From: Paracoccaceae bacterium
GTDB taxonomy: Bacteria; Pseudomonadota; Alphaproteobacteria; Rhodobacterales; Rhodobacteraceae
Direction: 5' to 3'
DNA length: 64,000 nt
NCBI GenBank assembly: GCA_016938875.1
Contig: JAFGTV010000001.1
Span: 62,001-126,000, forward strand
Positions 53,382 through 62,941 of the stretch are shown here, in pieces (positions within the stretch are counted from its first letter, which is position 1; the number at the start of each line of letters is the position of its first letter). A program made the position numbers and the translations under genes. The notes beneath the pieces were generated by a model that saw nothing but the letters and a program-made list of their open reading frames with translations, ran no database searches and was not told the origin of the DNA.

Positions 53382-54095
53382 ATGAGTTTTGTCAAAACAC
53401 TGGCCACCCTCGCCGTCGGTTTCGCCGCGGCCAAGGGCATGGAGAAATTCCAGAAGATGGGCGGCGGCGCGGGCCTGGCCCGGTCGATGCAATCGGCGGC
53501 CTCGGGCGGCAAGATCGGCCCGCAGGTCGGCGCGCTGCTGGAACGCATGCAGGTGCCCGGCGGGGCCGGGGCGCTGGGCGAGACGCTGAAAAAGCTGGGC
53601 GGCCAGGTGCAGGGTACGGGCGATGGCGCGGCGATGGGTCTGGGCGGGCTGATGTCCGCGCTGGGCGGCGCGGCCTGGGCCGGTTCCGGAAACGCGCGCG
53701 ACATGCTGGGTGCATTGGGCAGCGGCACGCCGCCCTCGGGCACGATGGAGCTGAACGCCCAGCTGATGATCCGGGCGATGATACAGGCCGCGCGCGCCGA
53801 TGGCGAGATCGACGCCGACGAGCAGGCGCGCCTGGACGAGGTGTTGGAGGATCTGGACCTGGACGAGCGCGCCTTTGTCGCCGCCGAGATGGCCCGCCCC
53901 GTGGATCCCGAGGCGCTGGCCGCCGAAACCGGCTCGCACCAGCGCACGGCGGTCTATGCGGTTTCGGTGGTCACCACCAACATGGATAGCCCCGCGGAAC
54001 GCGCCTATCTGGACCGCCTGGCAGCCGCACTGCACCTGGGGGCCGCGGCCCGTCAGCGGGTGCACAAGGCGATGCGCCTGCCGCAGGTTCTGTAA
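53382..54095 (+). CDS. DUF533/TerB-like protein
   Basis: Gly/Ala-rich N-terminus; TerB-like helical domain MIRAMIQAARADGEIDADEQARLDEVLEDL. Confidence 0.8.
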   Translation: MSFVKTLATLAVGFAAAKGMEKFQKMGGGAGLARSMQSAASGGKIGPQVGALLERMQVPGGAGALGETLKKLGGQVQGTGDGAAMGLGGLMSALGGAAWAGSGNARDMLGALGSGTPPSGTMELNAQLMIRAMIQAARADGEIDADEQARLDEVLEDLDLDERAFVAAEMARPVDPEALAAETGSHQRTAVYAVSVVTTNMDSPAERAYLDRLAAALHLGAAARQRVHKAMRLPQVL

Positions 54096-54119
54096 CCCGC
54101 GCGGGGGCCCAGAACCCGC

Positions 54120-54147
54120 TTGACTCGGGGGCTTGGATCGCTACAAC
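54120..54147 (+). promoter_or_regulatory. Candidate rpmG promoter (TTGACT-N16-TACAAC)
   Basis: Hexamers 54120-54125 and 54142-54147. Confidence 0.5.
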
Positions 54148-54204
54148 GCGGGCTTCATGGATTTTAAGGGCGGCCCCGTGCCGCCCGCGCGACGGAGACC
54201 TCAA

Positions 54205-54372
54205 ATGGCGAAGCCGACCACCATCAAGATCCGCCTGAACTCGACCGCGGGCACCGGGCATTTCTACGTGACCAAGAAGAACGCCCGCACGATGACCGAG
54301 AAAATGGTGATCAAGAAATACGACCCCGTCGTGCGCAAGCACGTCGAGTACAAAGAAGGCAAGATCAAGTAA
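54205..54372 (+). CDS. rpmG: 50S ribosomal protein L33
   Basis: [55 protein letters not shown]. Confidence 0.97.
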   Translation: MAKPTTIKIRLNSTAGTGHFYVTKKNARTMTEKMVIKKYDPVVRKHVEYKEGKIK

Positions 54373-54399
54373 GCCTTCTTCGTTCGGGACAGATAGACC

Positions 54400-54433
54400 G
54401 GGCCGTGCCTTTGGGTGCGGCCCTTGTCGTTTG
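54400..54433 (+). terminator. Terminator of rpmG
   Basis: gggccgtgcc-tttg-ggtgcggccc, 10-bp stem including two G-U pairs, then ttgtcgttt. Confidence 0.6.
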
Positions 54434-54460
54434 GGGCGGGGGCGTCACGGCGACGGCGGG

Positions 54461-55426
54461 CTATAGAACGCGCAGCCGCCCGCCCAGCCAGGGCAGTTCG
54501 GCGGTGACCGTGTCGACCACGATCTCTTGCAGCAGGGGGCGCAGGCGGGCGGCCATCCGTGCGGGCATGTCACCCATGATCCCCGTGCGCGCACTTAGCA
54601 CGATGCGGCGCGTCAGCGGCGCCAGCGGCAGGTCCATCACCGTCACCGCGTCGTGGAACCGGCGCGCATGCAGCCATCCCAGCGGCGTCAGAATCGTCCA
54701 GCCCGCGCCGCCCGCCACCATCGCCATGATCGCGTGATAGCTATCCAGTTCGAACCGGCAGGTGGGGCGCAGGGCCTGATCGTTCAGATGGGCGGCGATC
54801 TGGCGCCCCATCTGGTGGCGCTGGGTGTATTGCACGAATGGCAAATCCATCAGCTGGGCCAGCACATCGCCGCGGCCCCCGATCCGCCCGCGGGGGGCTG
54901 CGACGACAAAGGGTTCCTCCAGCAGCGGGTGTATCTCCAGTGCCGCGGCGGTCTGGCCGGGATCGGCGGCGACCGCGACATCCAGCGTGCGCGCATCCAG
55001 CAACCCCAACAACCTGTGGCTGGGCCCGGTTTCCAGGTGAAACCGGCTGCGGGTCAACTCGCCCGCCATGTCCGACAGCAGGCGCGGCGTTACGTCGGCC
55101 TCGAAATCCTCGATCATGCCCAGCCGCAGCAGCGGCAGCGCGGCCAGATCCCGCGCGGCGATCTCGGCGCGGGCCTGGTGTGCCTCGGACAGGATGACGT
55201 GGGCGCGGCGCAGGAACATCGCCCCCTCGGGCGTCAGGGCCATGGGGCGCACGCTGCGCTCCAGCAATGCGGCCCCCAGCGCGCTTTCCAGGGTGGCAAG
55301 CTGTTGCGAAACCGCCGAGACGCTGGCCCCCAGCCGCCGCGCCGCCGCCGACAGCGTGCCCTCTTCGGCGCTGGCCAGGAATACCTCGATTCCCCATAGC
55401 GTGATACGGCCGGGCGGCTGGCCCAT
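54461..55426 (-). CDS. LysR-family transcriptional regulator
   Basis: N-terminal HTH EVFLASAEEGTLSAAARRLGASVSAVSQQLATLESALGAALLER. Confidence 0.93.
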   Translation of the reverse strand: MGQPPGRITLWGIEVFLASAEEGTLSAAARRLGASVSAVSQQLATLESALGAALLERSVRPMALTPEGAMFLRRAHVILSEAHQARAEIAARDLAALPLLRLGMIEDFEADVTPRLLSDMAGELTRSRFHLETGPSHRLLGLLDARTLDVAVAADPGQTAAALEIHPLLEEPFVVAAPRGRIGGRGDVLAQLMDLPFVQYTQRHQMGRQIAAHLNDQALRPTCRFELDSYHAIMAMVAGGAGWTILTPLGWLHARRFHDAVTVMDLPLAPLTRRIVLSARTGIMGDMPARMAARLRPLLQEIVVDTVTAELPWLGGRLRVL

Positions 55427-55552
55427 TGTGCACTCCGGTCGGTTCCGTCTGCCCCGACGCTACGGCCCCGGCGGCGCCCGCGCAACGGCGATTGCGCATG
55501 GCGCGGCGCGGATATAGCCTGCGCCCACACCGCCCATCAGGAGCCTGAACTC

Positions 55553-56923
55553 ATGCCCGATACCGCCCTCAACAGCTGGGAATCCCGCGCCGAGGCGCAT
55601 ACTTTCTACGGCTTCACCGACCTGCCCACGATCCACGACCGCGGCACCGTGGTGCTGACCCATGGCGAGGGGCCCTATGTCGTCGACACCCACGGGCGGC
55701 GCTATCTGGATGCCAATTCTGGGCTGTGGAACATGGTCGCCGGGTTCGACCATCCGGGCCTGGCAGAGGCGGCCAAGGCGCAATATGACCGCTTTCCCGG
55801 CTATCACGCGTTTTTCGGGCGGATGTCGGACCAGACCGTGATGCTGAGCGAGCGCCTGGTCGAGGTCTCTCCGTTCACGGACGGGCGGGTGTTCTACACC
55901 AACTCGGGGTCCGAGGCGAACGACACGCTGGTCAAGATGCTGTGGTTCCTGGCCCGTGCCGAGGGCAAGCCCGAGCGGTGCAAGATCCTGACCCGCAAGA
56001 ACGCCTATCACGGGGTCACGGCGGTGTCCGCCTCGATGACCGGCAAGCCCTATAACGAGGTTTTCGGCCTGCCGCTGCCGGGGTTCTTGCACCTGAGCTG
56101 TCCGCATTACTGGCGCGAGGGGCGACCGGGCGAAAGCGAGGCCGAGTTCACCGCCCGTATGGCGAGCGAGTTGGAGGAGGTGATCGCGCGCGAGGGGGCC
56201 GACACCATCGCGGCGTTCTTCGCCGAACCGATCATGGGCGCGGGCGGGGTGATCCCCCCCAGCGCGGGCTATTTCCAGGCCATCGCGCCGATCCTGAAAC
56301 GCCACGGCATCCCGCTGATCTCGGACGAGGTGATCTGCGGGTTCGGCCGCACCGGGCAGGTTTGGGGCTGTGAAACCTACGATTTCATGCCCGATGCGAT
56401 CATCAGTTCCAAGGCGCTGACGGCGGGGTATTTCCCGATGGGGGCGGTGATCCTGGGCCCCGATCTGTCGGACCGCCTGCACGCCGCCGCCGAGGCGGTC
56501 GAGGAGTTTCCCCACGGCTTTACCGCCTCGGGGCACCCGGTGGGTTGTGCCATCGCGCTCAAGGCGATCGACGTGATCCTGAACGAGGGGCTGTTGGAAA
56601 ACGTGCGCGCGCTGACGCCCCGGTTCGAGGCCGGGATGGCCCGGCTGGCCGAGCATCCCAATATCGGCGAATGGCGCGGCAAGGGATTGATGGGCGCGCT
56701 GGAGGCGGTGGCCGACAAGGACACCAAGACGCCCTTTGCGTCGGACCTGTCGGTGTCGGAACGGATCGCCAACACCTGTACCGATCACGGGCTGATCTGT
56801 CGCCCGCTGGGCCAGTCCATCGTGCTGTGCCCGCCCTTCATCATGACCCAGGCGCAGATGGACGAGATGTTCGACAAGCTGGGCGCGGCGCTGAACGCGG
56901 TGTTCAAGGGGTTGGCGGCCTAG
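55553..56923 (+). CDS. class-III aminotransferase (omega-amino acid/pyruvate transaminase-like)
   Basis: FYTNSGSEANDTLVKMLW, LISDEVICGFGRTGQVWGCETYDFMPDAIISSKALTAGYFPMGAVIL. Confidence 0.9.
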   Translation: MPDTALNSWESRAEAHTFYGFTDLPTIHDRGTVVLTHGEGPYVVDTHGRRYLDANSGLWNMVAGFDHPGLAEAAKAQYDRFPGYHAFFGRMSDQTVMLSERLVEVSPFTDGRVFYTNSGSEANDTLVKMLWFLARAEGKPERCKILTRKNAYHGVTAVSASMTGKPYNEVFGLPLPGFLHLSCPHYWREGRPGESEAEFTARMASELEEVIAREGADTIAAFFAEPIMGAGGVIPPSAGYFQAIAPILKRHGIPLISDEVICGFGRTGQVWGCETYDFMPDAIISSKALTAGYFPMGAVILGPDLSDRLHAAAEAVEEFPHGFTASGHPVGCAIALKAIDVILNEGLLENVRALTPRFEAGMARLAEHPNIGEWRGKGLMGALEAVADKDTKTPFASDLSVSERIANTCTDHGLICRPLGQSIVLCPPFIMTQAQMDEMFDKLGAALNAVFKGLAA

Positions 56924-57020
56924 GGCAGGGCGCCGTCACCGCACGACCCAAAGGGAGAGAGGGGCGCAACGAGCGCCCCTTTCGGACAGCGGCGCCATGC
57001 GGGCGCCACGTCCTGACCGT

Positions 57021-57494
57021 TCAGAAGCTGAAGATGTCGCCGATATTCTCGATGATCGCCACGAGAAGCATCGCACCGACGATCACCAGCAGCATCCACC
57101 AAAAGAACTGGAACACGATCGCCCCGGCGCCAAGGCTGGTGCCATAGACGGCATAGCGCCAATTCTCGCGCAGCACCCCCGAGATCACCGACAGCACCAC
57201 CGCGATGGCCCCCAGGATCGGCGCGGCCAGCGCCAGATAGGCCGAAAACGGGGTGGCCTGAACCTCGGGCTCCGGTTTGGGTAGGCCAAGGAAGGAGCGC
57301 CAGGCAGAGCGTTTGATCTCTCCGGCGATCTCGCCGATCTGGCTGGCGGCAGAGGGTTTCGGCTCGAAGGTCGGGCCAATGATCTGGATAAAGACGAGCG
57401 CCAGCGCGAGCGCCCCGATCCCCACGGCCCAAATACCCCAGCTCCGAAACGGGGCTGGCCATTTTCCATCTGATGCGTTGGTTTGACTGTCCAT
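57021..57494 (-). CDS. conserved hypothetical membrane protein
   Basis: MDSQTNASDGKWPAPFRSWGIWAVGIGALALALVFIQIIG; about 4 TM; start at 57494. Confidence 0.65.
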   Translation of the reverse strand: MDSQTNASDGKWPAPFRSWGIWAVGIGALALALVFIQIIGPTFEPKPSAASQIGEIAGEIKRSAWRSFLGLPKPEPEVQATPFSAYLALAAPILGAIAVVLSVISGVLRENWRYAVYGTSLGAGAIVFQFFWWMLLVIVGAMLLVAIIENIGDIFSF

Positions 57495-57593
57495 AGCGGC
57501 AGTATATGCGCAACTATGGCAAAAGTTTGGAAGGGAAACGACGTGCGGACCCACGCGTCGCGACTGAGGGCGATCCTTGTGGCCGGGGCGGTG

Positions 57594-58139
57594 CTAGCCG
57601 TTCATCTTGGAGAGCTTTTGCTGCAACTCGGCCAGTTGCTTCTTGATCTCGTCCAGGTCGGTGGCGTCGTCCTGGCTGCCGGGGGTCGTGCTCGCCGGGG
57701 TCGGCCAGCCGCCGGTCATCGCCTTTAGAAACGCCTCTTGCTGGGCCTGCATCGCCTCGAAGCCGGGAACGGCGGCGATGGGGTTTATCTTGCCCATATT
57801 CTCGATCATCTTGGACTGGCCGTCGCGCAGCATCTCGAAACTGGCGGCCAGGAACTGCGGCACGACGCTTTGGGTCGAGGTGGTATAGCTGCGCACCAGA
57901 TCGGTCAGCACGTTGATCGGCAGGACGCTTTCGCCCTTGCTTTCGTGCTCGGCGATGATCTGCAACAGGTATTGCCGGGTCAGGTCGTCACCGCTTTTCA
58001 GGTCGATGATCTGGACTTCGCGGCCCTCGCGGATCACCCGGGCGATATCCTCTAGCGTGACGTAATCGCTGGTCTCGGTGTTGTAGAGACGGCGGCTGGC
58101 ATAGCGTTTGATCAGCAGCGGCTGTTTCGCGTCGGTCAC
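57594..58139 (-). CDS. phaR: polyhydroxyalkanoate synthesis repressor PhaR
   Basis: LLIKRYASRRLYNTETSDYVTLEDIARVIREGREVQIIDLKSGDDLTRQYLLQII. Confidence 0.95.
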   Translation of the reverse strand: MTDAKQPLLIKRYASRRLYNTETSDYVTLEDIARVIREGREVQIIDLKSGDDLTRQYLLQIIAEHESKGESVLPINVLTDLVRSYTTSTQSVVPQFLAASFEMLRDGQSKMIENMGKINPIAAVPGFEAMQAQQEAFLKAMTGGWPTPASTTPGSQDDATDLDEIKKQLAELQQKLSKMNG

Positions 58140-58204
58140 GGGTGCCTCTCCCTAGATGGTGCTGCCATTTTCTGCAGCGCGACAAAGGTTACGCGCAGCC
58201 GCAG

Positions 58205-58272
58205 CAAAAAGAAAGGGCGGGCACAAGCGGCCCGCCCTGGTAGGGGGCCACGACCCGGTAAAGGGGTCGTGG
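58205..58272 (-). terminator. Double-hairpin terminator downstream of phaP
   Basis: Minus strand CCACGACCC-N7-GGGTCGTGG then AGGGCGGG-N9-CCCGCCCT followed by TTCTTTTT. Confidence 0.8.
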
Positions 58273-58291
58273 GCAATCGTGTCGCTGCTGC

Positions 58292-58741
58292 TTATTTCGC
58301 AGCGGCGGTCGCTTTCTTGGCGGCCTTGGTGGCCTCGGCGGTGGCTTTGGTCATCGCCGAGGTCGCATCCTCGGAGAAGTCCTTGCCAGCGGCCAGCATC
58401 AGTTCGACGGTTTCCATCTGAACCTTCTTGGCCACTTCGGCAAAGGCGGCCATGTTCTCGGCGGCCATTTCCGCGGCGGTCGATGCGAAATCGGTCATCG
58501 CCTTGGTGTAATCGGTCGGCTCGTCCTTGACGGCGGTGATCGTGCTGGCCTTGGCCAGGGTGTCCTTGGTCCATTTGGCCGAGATTTCGGTCGATTTCTC
58601 GGCCGCCTCAAGCGCAACTTTGGACATCTTTTCGGCCATGGTGGCCTGGGTCTTGAACGCGTCCTGCATCGCCGTCGGGTCCATCGAGAAGGTGGACATC
58701 ATGTCTTGCATCATCTTGGTGAAGTCTTGTGCGTCGGCCAT
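58292..58741 (-). CDS. phaP: phasin
   Basis: MADAQDFTKMMQDMMSTFSMDPTAMQDAFKTQATMAEKMSKVALEAAEKSTEISAKWTKDTL; start at 58741. Confidence 0.9.
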   Translation of the reverse strand: MADAQDFTKMMQDMMSTFSMDPTAMQDAFKTQATMAEKMSKVALEAAEKSTEISAKWTKDTLAKASTITAVKDEPTDYTKAMTDFASTAAEMAAENMAAFAEVAKKVQMETVELMLAAGKDFSEDATSAMTKATAEATKAAKKATAAAK

Positions 58742-58798
58742 TTTATCTCTCCATGTTCCGGGCGGTTTTGGCCCGTTCGGTGTTCTATTCCTGAACAG

Positions 58799-58827
58799 AA
58801 CATACATGCTGCACCGCAGCATTTCAA
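58799..58827 (-). promoter_or_regulatory. phaP promoter (TTGAAA-N17-TATGTT)
   Basis: Minus strand: -35 58827-58822, -10 58804-58799; spacer contains a CTGC-N3-GCAG site. Confidence 0.65.
58809..58819. promoter_or_regulatory. PhaR-type operator CTGC-N3-GCAG (site 1)
   Basis: ctgcaccgcag. Confidence 0.65.
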
Positions 58828-58837
58828 GATATTTGCG

Positions 58838-58848
58838 CTGCGGTGCAG
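58838..58848. promoter_or_regulatory. PhaR-type operator CTGC-N3-GCAG (site 2)
   Basis: ctgcggtgcag, exact reverse complement of site 1. Confidence 0.6.
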
Positions 58849-58872
58849 CAAGAAACTTGCAACCTGCGGGAT

Positions 58873-60672
58873 TCAGGAGGCTTTGGCACCCTTTACATAG
58901 GTGCCCGGTGCGTCGCACAGGGCCGGATGGTCCGCCGTTCCGGGGGTCCGCGCGGGCACCTGCCGCCCCGAACGCCGACTCAGCCAGTCCCCCCAGCGCG
59001 GCCACCACGAGCCCTGGTGAAAGGTCGCGCCCTCGCGCCATTGCTCGGCGGTCAGATCCTTCAGCGGGGCGTCATTGGTGTAGTGGCCGTATTTCTTCTT
59101 GGCGGGCGGGTTCACGATGCCCGCGATATGACCCGACTGCGACAGGATAAAGGTCTTGGAACTGGCGCCCATCTGCCGGATGCCCTGATAGCTGGCGTTC
59201 CAGGCCGCGATATGGTCGGTCTCGCAGGCGATGGCGCAGACCGGCACCTTTACCTCGGCGATCTTGACCCGCTCGCCGCAAATTTCGAACCCGTCGCGGG
59301 CAAAGCGGTCCTCTTGGCACAGCCCGCGCAGGTATTCCACGACCATGCGCGCCGGCAGGTTCGTGGAATCCGCGTTCCAGAACAGCAGATCGAACGCCGG
59401 CGGCGCCTCGCCCATCATGTAGCTGCGGATTGCGGGGCGATAGATCAGGTCATTCGAGCGCAGATAGGAAAACGTCCGCGACATGAAGAAACTGTCCAGA
59501 TAGCCGGTCACCGCCACCTCGCGCACGATCCCGTCCACGAAATCGTTGTCCAGAAACACCCCGACCTCGCCCTGGTCGGAAAAATCCGTCAGCGTCGTAA
59601 AGAACGTCGCCGAGCGGACCGATTTGTCCCCGCGTTTCTTCATCAGCGCCAGGGTCAGCGCCAGGGTCGTGCCCGCGATGCAATAGCCCACCACGTTGAC
59701 CTTTGGCTGGGCGGTGATCGCTTTGACCTGCTCGATCACGCGCAGATAGCCGTCCTCGACATAGGTATCCATTCCGACATCGGCATAAGAGGCATCGGGG
59801 TTCACCCAGGACACCACGAACAGCGTATAGCCCTGGTCCACGATCCACTTGATCAGCGAATTCCGCTCGGTCAGGTCGAGGATGTAGAACTTGTTGATCC
59901 AGGGCGGAAAAATGATCAGCGGCGTGGCATGCACGGTTTCGGTGCTGGGGCTGTATTGGATCAGCTCCAGCAGGTGGTTGCGAAACACCACCTTGCCCGG
60001 GCTGGTGGCCAGGTTCTCGCCCACGGCAAAGGCGGATTTATCGACCAGCGACACCTGGATGTCGCCCTGGTTGGCCTCGATGTCGCGCACCAGGTTCTCC
60101 AACCCGTCGACCAGCGACTGGCCGTCGGTTTCGACCGCGCGCGACAGCGCCTCGGGGTTGGTGCCCAGGAAGTTGGCCGGCGAGAACAGGTCGATGATCT
60201 GGCGGCTGAAATAATCCAGCCGCTTGGCGTCGCGCGGGTCCAGCCCCTCGATGCTGCGCACGGTGTTGGCGATGGCCTCGGCGCTCATCAGGTATTGCTG
60301 CTTGATGTAGTTGAAATAGGGATGGGTGCGCCAAAGCGGGTCGGCAAAGCGCGGATCGGGCGGGGTGTGGTCCTCGGGCGGTTCCAGCTTGCCCTTGGCC
60401 AGGGCCTCTTGCGCCTCGACGTAGTGCTTCAGCGCCTTGCCCCAGTAGGATACCTGTTGCTCGATCAACCGCGAGGGGTTGTGCATCACATCCGCCAGAT
60501 AGGCGGACGTGGCTTTCATCAACAGATCCTGACCCGGCCCTTGCAGGTTCGGGTCGATCTTTCGTTTGTTCGCCACCGCCGCGACCAGTCTCTCGGTCAG
60601 CCCCTCCAGCTTCACGAGATTCTCGTTCAACCGCTCCAGGTCGGTGCCGGGCGCGTCATCTTCAGTTGTCAC
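58873..60672 (-). CDS. phaC: class I poly(R)-hydroxyalkanoic acid synthase
   Basis: VNVVGYCIAGTTLALTLAL lipase-like box with catalytic Cys; PPWINKFYILDL. Confidence 0.96.
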   Translation of the reverse strand: MTTEDDAPGTDLERLNENLVKLEGLTERLVAAVANKRKIDPNLQGPGQDLLMKATSAYLADVMHNPSRLIEQQVSYWGKALKHYVEAQEALAKGKLEPPEDHTPPDPRFADPLWRTHPYFNYIKQQYLMSAEAIANTVRSIEGLDPRDAKRLDYFSRQIIDLFSPANFLGTNPEALSRAVETDGQSLVDGLENLVRDIEANQGDIQVSLVDKSAFAVGENLATSPGKVVFRNHLLELIQYSPSTETVHATPLIIFPPWINKFYILDLTERNSLIKWIVDQGYTLFVVSWVNPDASYADVGMDTYVEDGYLRVIEQVKAITAQPKVNVVGYCIAGTTLALTLALMKKRGDKSVRSATFFTTLTDFSDQGEVGVFLDNDFVDGIVREVAVTGYLDSFFMSRTFSYLRSNDLIYRPAIRSYMMGEAPPAFDLLFWNADSTNLPARMVVEYLRGLCQEDRFARDGFEICGERVKIAEVKVPVCAIACETDHIAAWNASYQGIRQMGASSKTFILSQSGHIAGIVNPPAKKKYGHYTNDAPLKDLTAEQWREGATFHQGSWWPRWGDWLSRRSGRQVPARTPGTADHPALCDAPGTYVKGAKAS

Positions 60673-60739
60673 GGCGCGGTTTCCCCCTTACCTTCGCACG
60701 CGCAGCATCGCCGCCTCCCCGGCTCTGCTGACCCGCATC

Positions 60740-60756
60740 TCCGATATACTATCGGA
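60740..60756. promoter_or_regulatory. Palindrome overlapping a -10-like box between divergent phaC and phaZ
   Basis: tccgata-tac-tatcgga (7-3-7 perfect), contains TATACT 60745-60750. Confidence 0.4.
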
Positions 60757-60769
60757 AAAGGAGTGGCGA

Positions 60770-62035
60770 ATGAAATACATGGCAACCTATGACTGGATGG
60801 AAACGATGCGCACCACCAACCAATGGTTGGGCGCCTCGGCCAAGGCGATGGGATCCTACCCGTCGGTCAGCATGGTCCCGCACCCGTTCTTCAAGATGAT
60901 CTCGGCCTGGGGAGAGGTGACCGAGCGCGCCTTTGGCCGCATGATCGCCAAGCCGGACTGGAACATCAACACCGTGGTCGGCGCCGATGGGCGCGACCAT
61001 ATCGTGTCGGTGGAAAAGATCGTCGAGCGGCCGTTCGGCGACCTGATCCAGTTCAAGGTGCACGGCCGCCCCGAGATGGCCCGCCGCGTGATGCTGGTCG
61101 CCCCCATGTCGGGCCATTACGCGACGCTCTTGCGCTCGACCGTGGCCAGCCTGTTGCCCGATTGCGAGGTGTTCATCACCGATTGGCACAACGCGCGCGA
61201 CATTCCGGTGTCGCAGGGCAAGTTCGACGTCGAGGATTACACCCTCTACCTGGCCGATTTCATGAAGCAGATGGGCCCCGATACCCATGTGATCGCGGTC
61301 TGCCAGCCCGCGCCGCTGGCGCTGGCCGCCACCGCGCATCTGGCGGCAGAGGATCCCGCCGCCCAGCCCCGGTCCCTGACGCTGATCGGTGGGCCGATCG
61401 ATCCCGATGCCGCGGCCACCGATGTGACCGATTTCGGGCGCCGGGTGACCATGGGTCAATTGGAAGAGCTGGCGATCCAGCGGGTCGGGTTCAAATATGC
61501 CGGTGTCGGGCGGATGGTCTATCCGGGCCTGTTGCAGCTGGCCTCTTTCATGTCGATGAATTCCGATCGCCATTCGCGGGCGTTCTCTGATCAGGTGCTG
61601 CGCACGGCCAAGGGAGAGGCCGCCGATCACGACAAGCACAACCGGTTCTACGACGAATACCTGGCGGTGATGGACATGCCGGCGGAATTCTACCTGTCCA
61701 CCGTCGAGCGGGTGTTCAAGAAGCGCGAGATCGCGCGCAATGTTTTCGAGGTGGCCGGACGGCGCGTCGATATCGGCGCGATTACCCAGGTCGCGGTCAA
61801 GACCGTCGAGGGGGCCAATGACGATATCTCGGCCCCGGGACAGTGCATCGCGGCGCTGGATCTGTGCACCGGCCTGCCCGATGAGAAAAAGGCCAGCCAC
61901 CTGGAACCCGGCGCGGGCCATTACGGCATCTTTGCCGGCAAGAGCTGGCGCACCAATATCCGGCCCCTGGTGCTGGACTTCATCGACGCCAATTCCGCAG
62001 CACCCAAACCCCACCCGCATCTGAAAACCGCCTGA
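60770..62035 (+). CDS. phaZ: intracellular polyhydroxyalkanoate depolymerase
   Basis: HPFFKMISAWGEVTERAFGRMIAKPDWNI, VLVAPMSGHYATLLRSTV, FITDWHNARDIPVSQGKFDVEDYT. Confidence 0.95.
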   Translation: MKYMATYDWMETMRTTNQWLGASAKAMGSYPSVSMVPHPFFKMISAWGEVTERAFGRMIAKPDWNINTVVGADGRDHIVSVEKIVERPFGDLIQFKVHGRPEMARRVMLVAPMSGHYATLLRSTVASLLPDCEVFITDWHNARDIPVSQGKFDVEDYTLYLADFMKQMGPDTHVIAVCQPAPLALAATAHLAAEDPAAQPRSLTLIGGPIDPDAAATDVTDFGRRVTMGQLEELAIQRVGFKYAGVGRMVYPGLLQLASFMSMNSDRHSRAFSDQVLRTAKGEAADHDKHNRFYDEYLAVMDMPAEFYLSTVERVFKKREIARNVFEVAGRRVDIGAITQVAVKTVEGANDDISAPGQCIAALDLCTGLPDEKKASHLEPGAGHYGIFAGKSWRTNIRPLVLDFIDANSAAPKPHPHLKTA

Positions 62036-62191
62036 GCGGGGGCGCGCTCGCCTGTGTCGCGTGGGTAGTCCTACCGAAAAGCAAAGGTCCGGATTTGTTC
62101 GATCCGTGCAAGTCCGGTGGACAGTGTTCTTTGTAACGGGCGCTTTCAGCCGGCCGATCCAGGCCAAATGTGCGAAATGTGCAAGCGGGGA

Positions 62192-62941
62192 CTAGGCGCC
62201 CAGCACCTCGCAAATCGCGGCTTCGATCAGGGTCAGGGCCGGCGCGTCTGAAAACCGGTGATCGGCGCCCTTGACCAGGGTCAGGCGCACATCCGGCCCC
62301 TCGATATGGTCGAGCAGGCGCAGCGCGACGGCGGTGTCGACATCCTCGTCCGCGGTGCCCTGCAACAGGCGCACCGGACAGGGCAGCGACAGCGGCGTGC
62401 GCAGCACCAGGTTGTCGCGGCCATCCTCGATCAGGCGGCGGGTGATCGTGTAGGGGCTGTCGGCATAGGCCGAGGGGATCTCGATCCGGCCCCGTTGCAT
62501 GATCTCGGCGCGCTCTGCCTGGCTGAACCCGGCCCACATGCTGTCCTCGGTGAAATCGGGGGCGGCGGCGATGCCGACCAGCCCGGCCAACCGCTCGGGC
62601 ATGGCGCGCGCCAACAACAGCGCGATCCAGCCGCCCATGGATGACCCCACCAATACCTGCGGCCCCTCGGTCAGCGCGTCGATCGCGGCCATGGCATCCG
62701 CGGCCCAGTCGCCAATGCACCCTTGGGCAAAGCGGCCGCCGCTTTGCCCGTGCCCCGAATAGTCGAACCGCAGAAAGGCCCGGCCCTGGGCGCGCGCCCA
62801 TTGGTCCAGGTGCACCGCCTTGGTGCCCTGCATGTCGGACATGAAACCGCCCAGGAACACCACCCCCGGACCGGTTCCGGGACTTTGGTGATAGGCCAGG
62901 CGGCGGCCCTGCGGGGTGTCGAGATGGGCGGGCGTGGTCAT
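62192..62941 (-). CDS. alpha/beta hydrolase
   Basis: FLGGFMSDMQGTKA, LRFDYSGHGQSGG, LVGSSMGGWIALLLA nucleophile elbow; start at 62941. Confidence 0.85.
   Translation of the reverse strand: MTTPAHLDTPQGRRLAYHQSPGTGPGVVFLGGFMSDMQGTKAVHLDQWARAQGRAFLRFDYSGHGQSGGRFAQGCIGDWAADAMAAIDALTEGPQVLVGSSMGGWIALLLARAMPERLAGLVGIAAAPDFTEDSMWAGFSQAERAEIMQRGRIEIPSAYADSPYTITRRLIEDGRDNLVLRTPLSLPCPVRLLQGTADEDVDTAVALRLLDHIEGPDVRLTLVKGADHRFSDAPALTLIEAAICEVLGA

Noticed and set aside
58140-58200. Third PhaR site upstream of phaR (ctgccattttctgcag)
   Set aside because: Spacing is CTGC-N8-GCAG, outside the N3-4 pattern; too weak to call.
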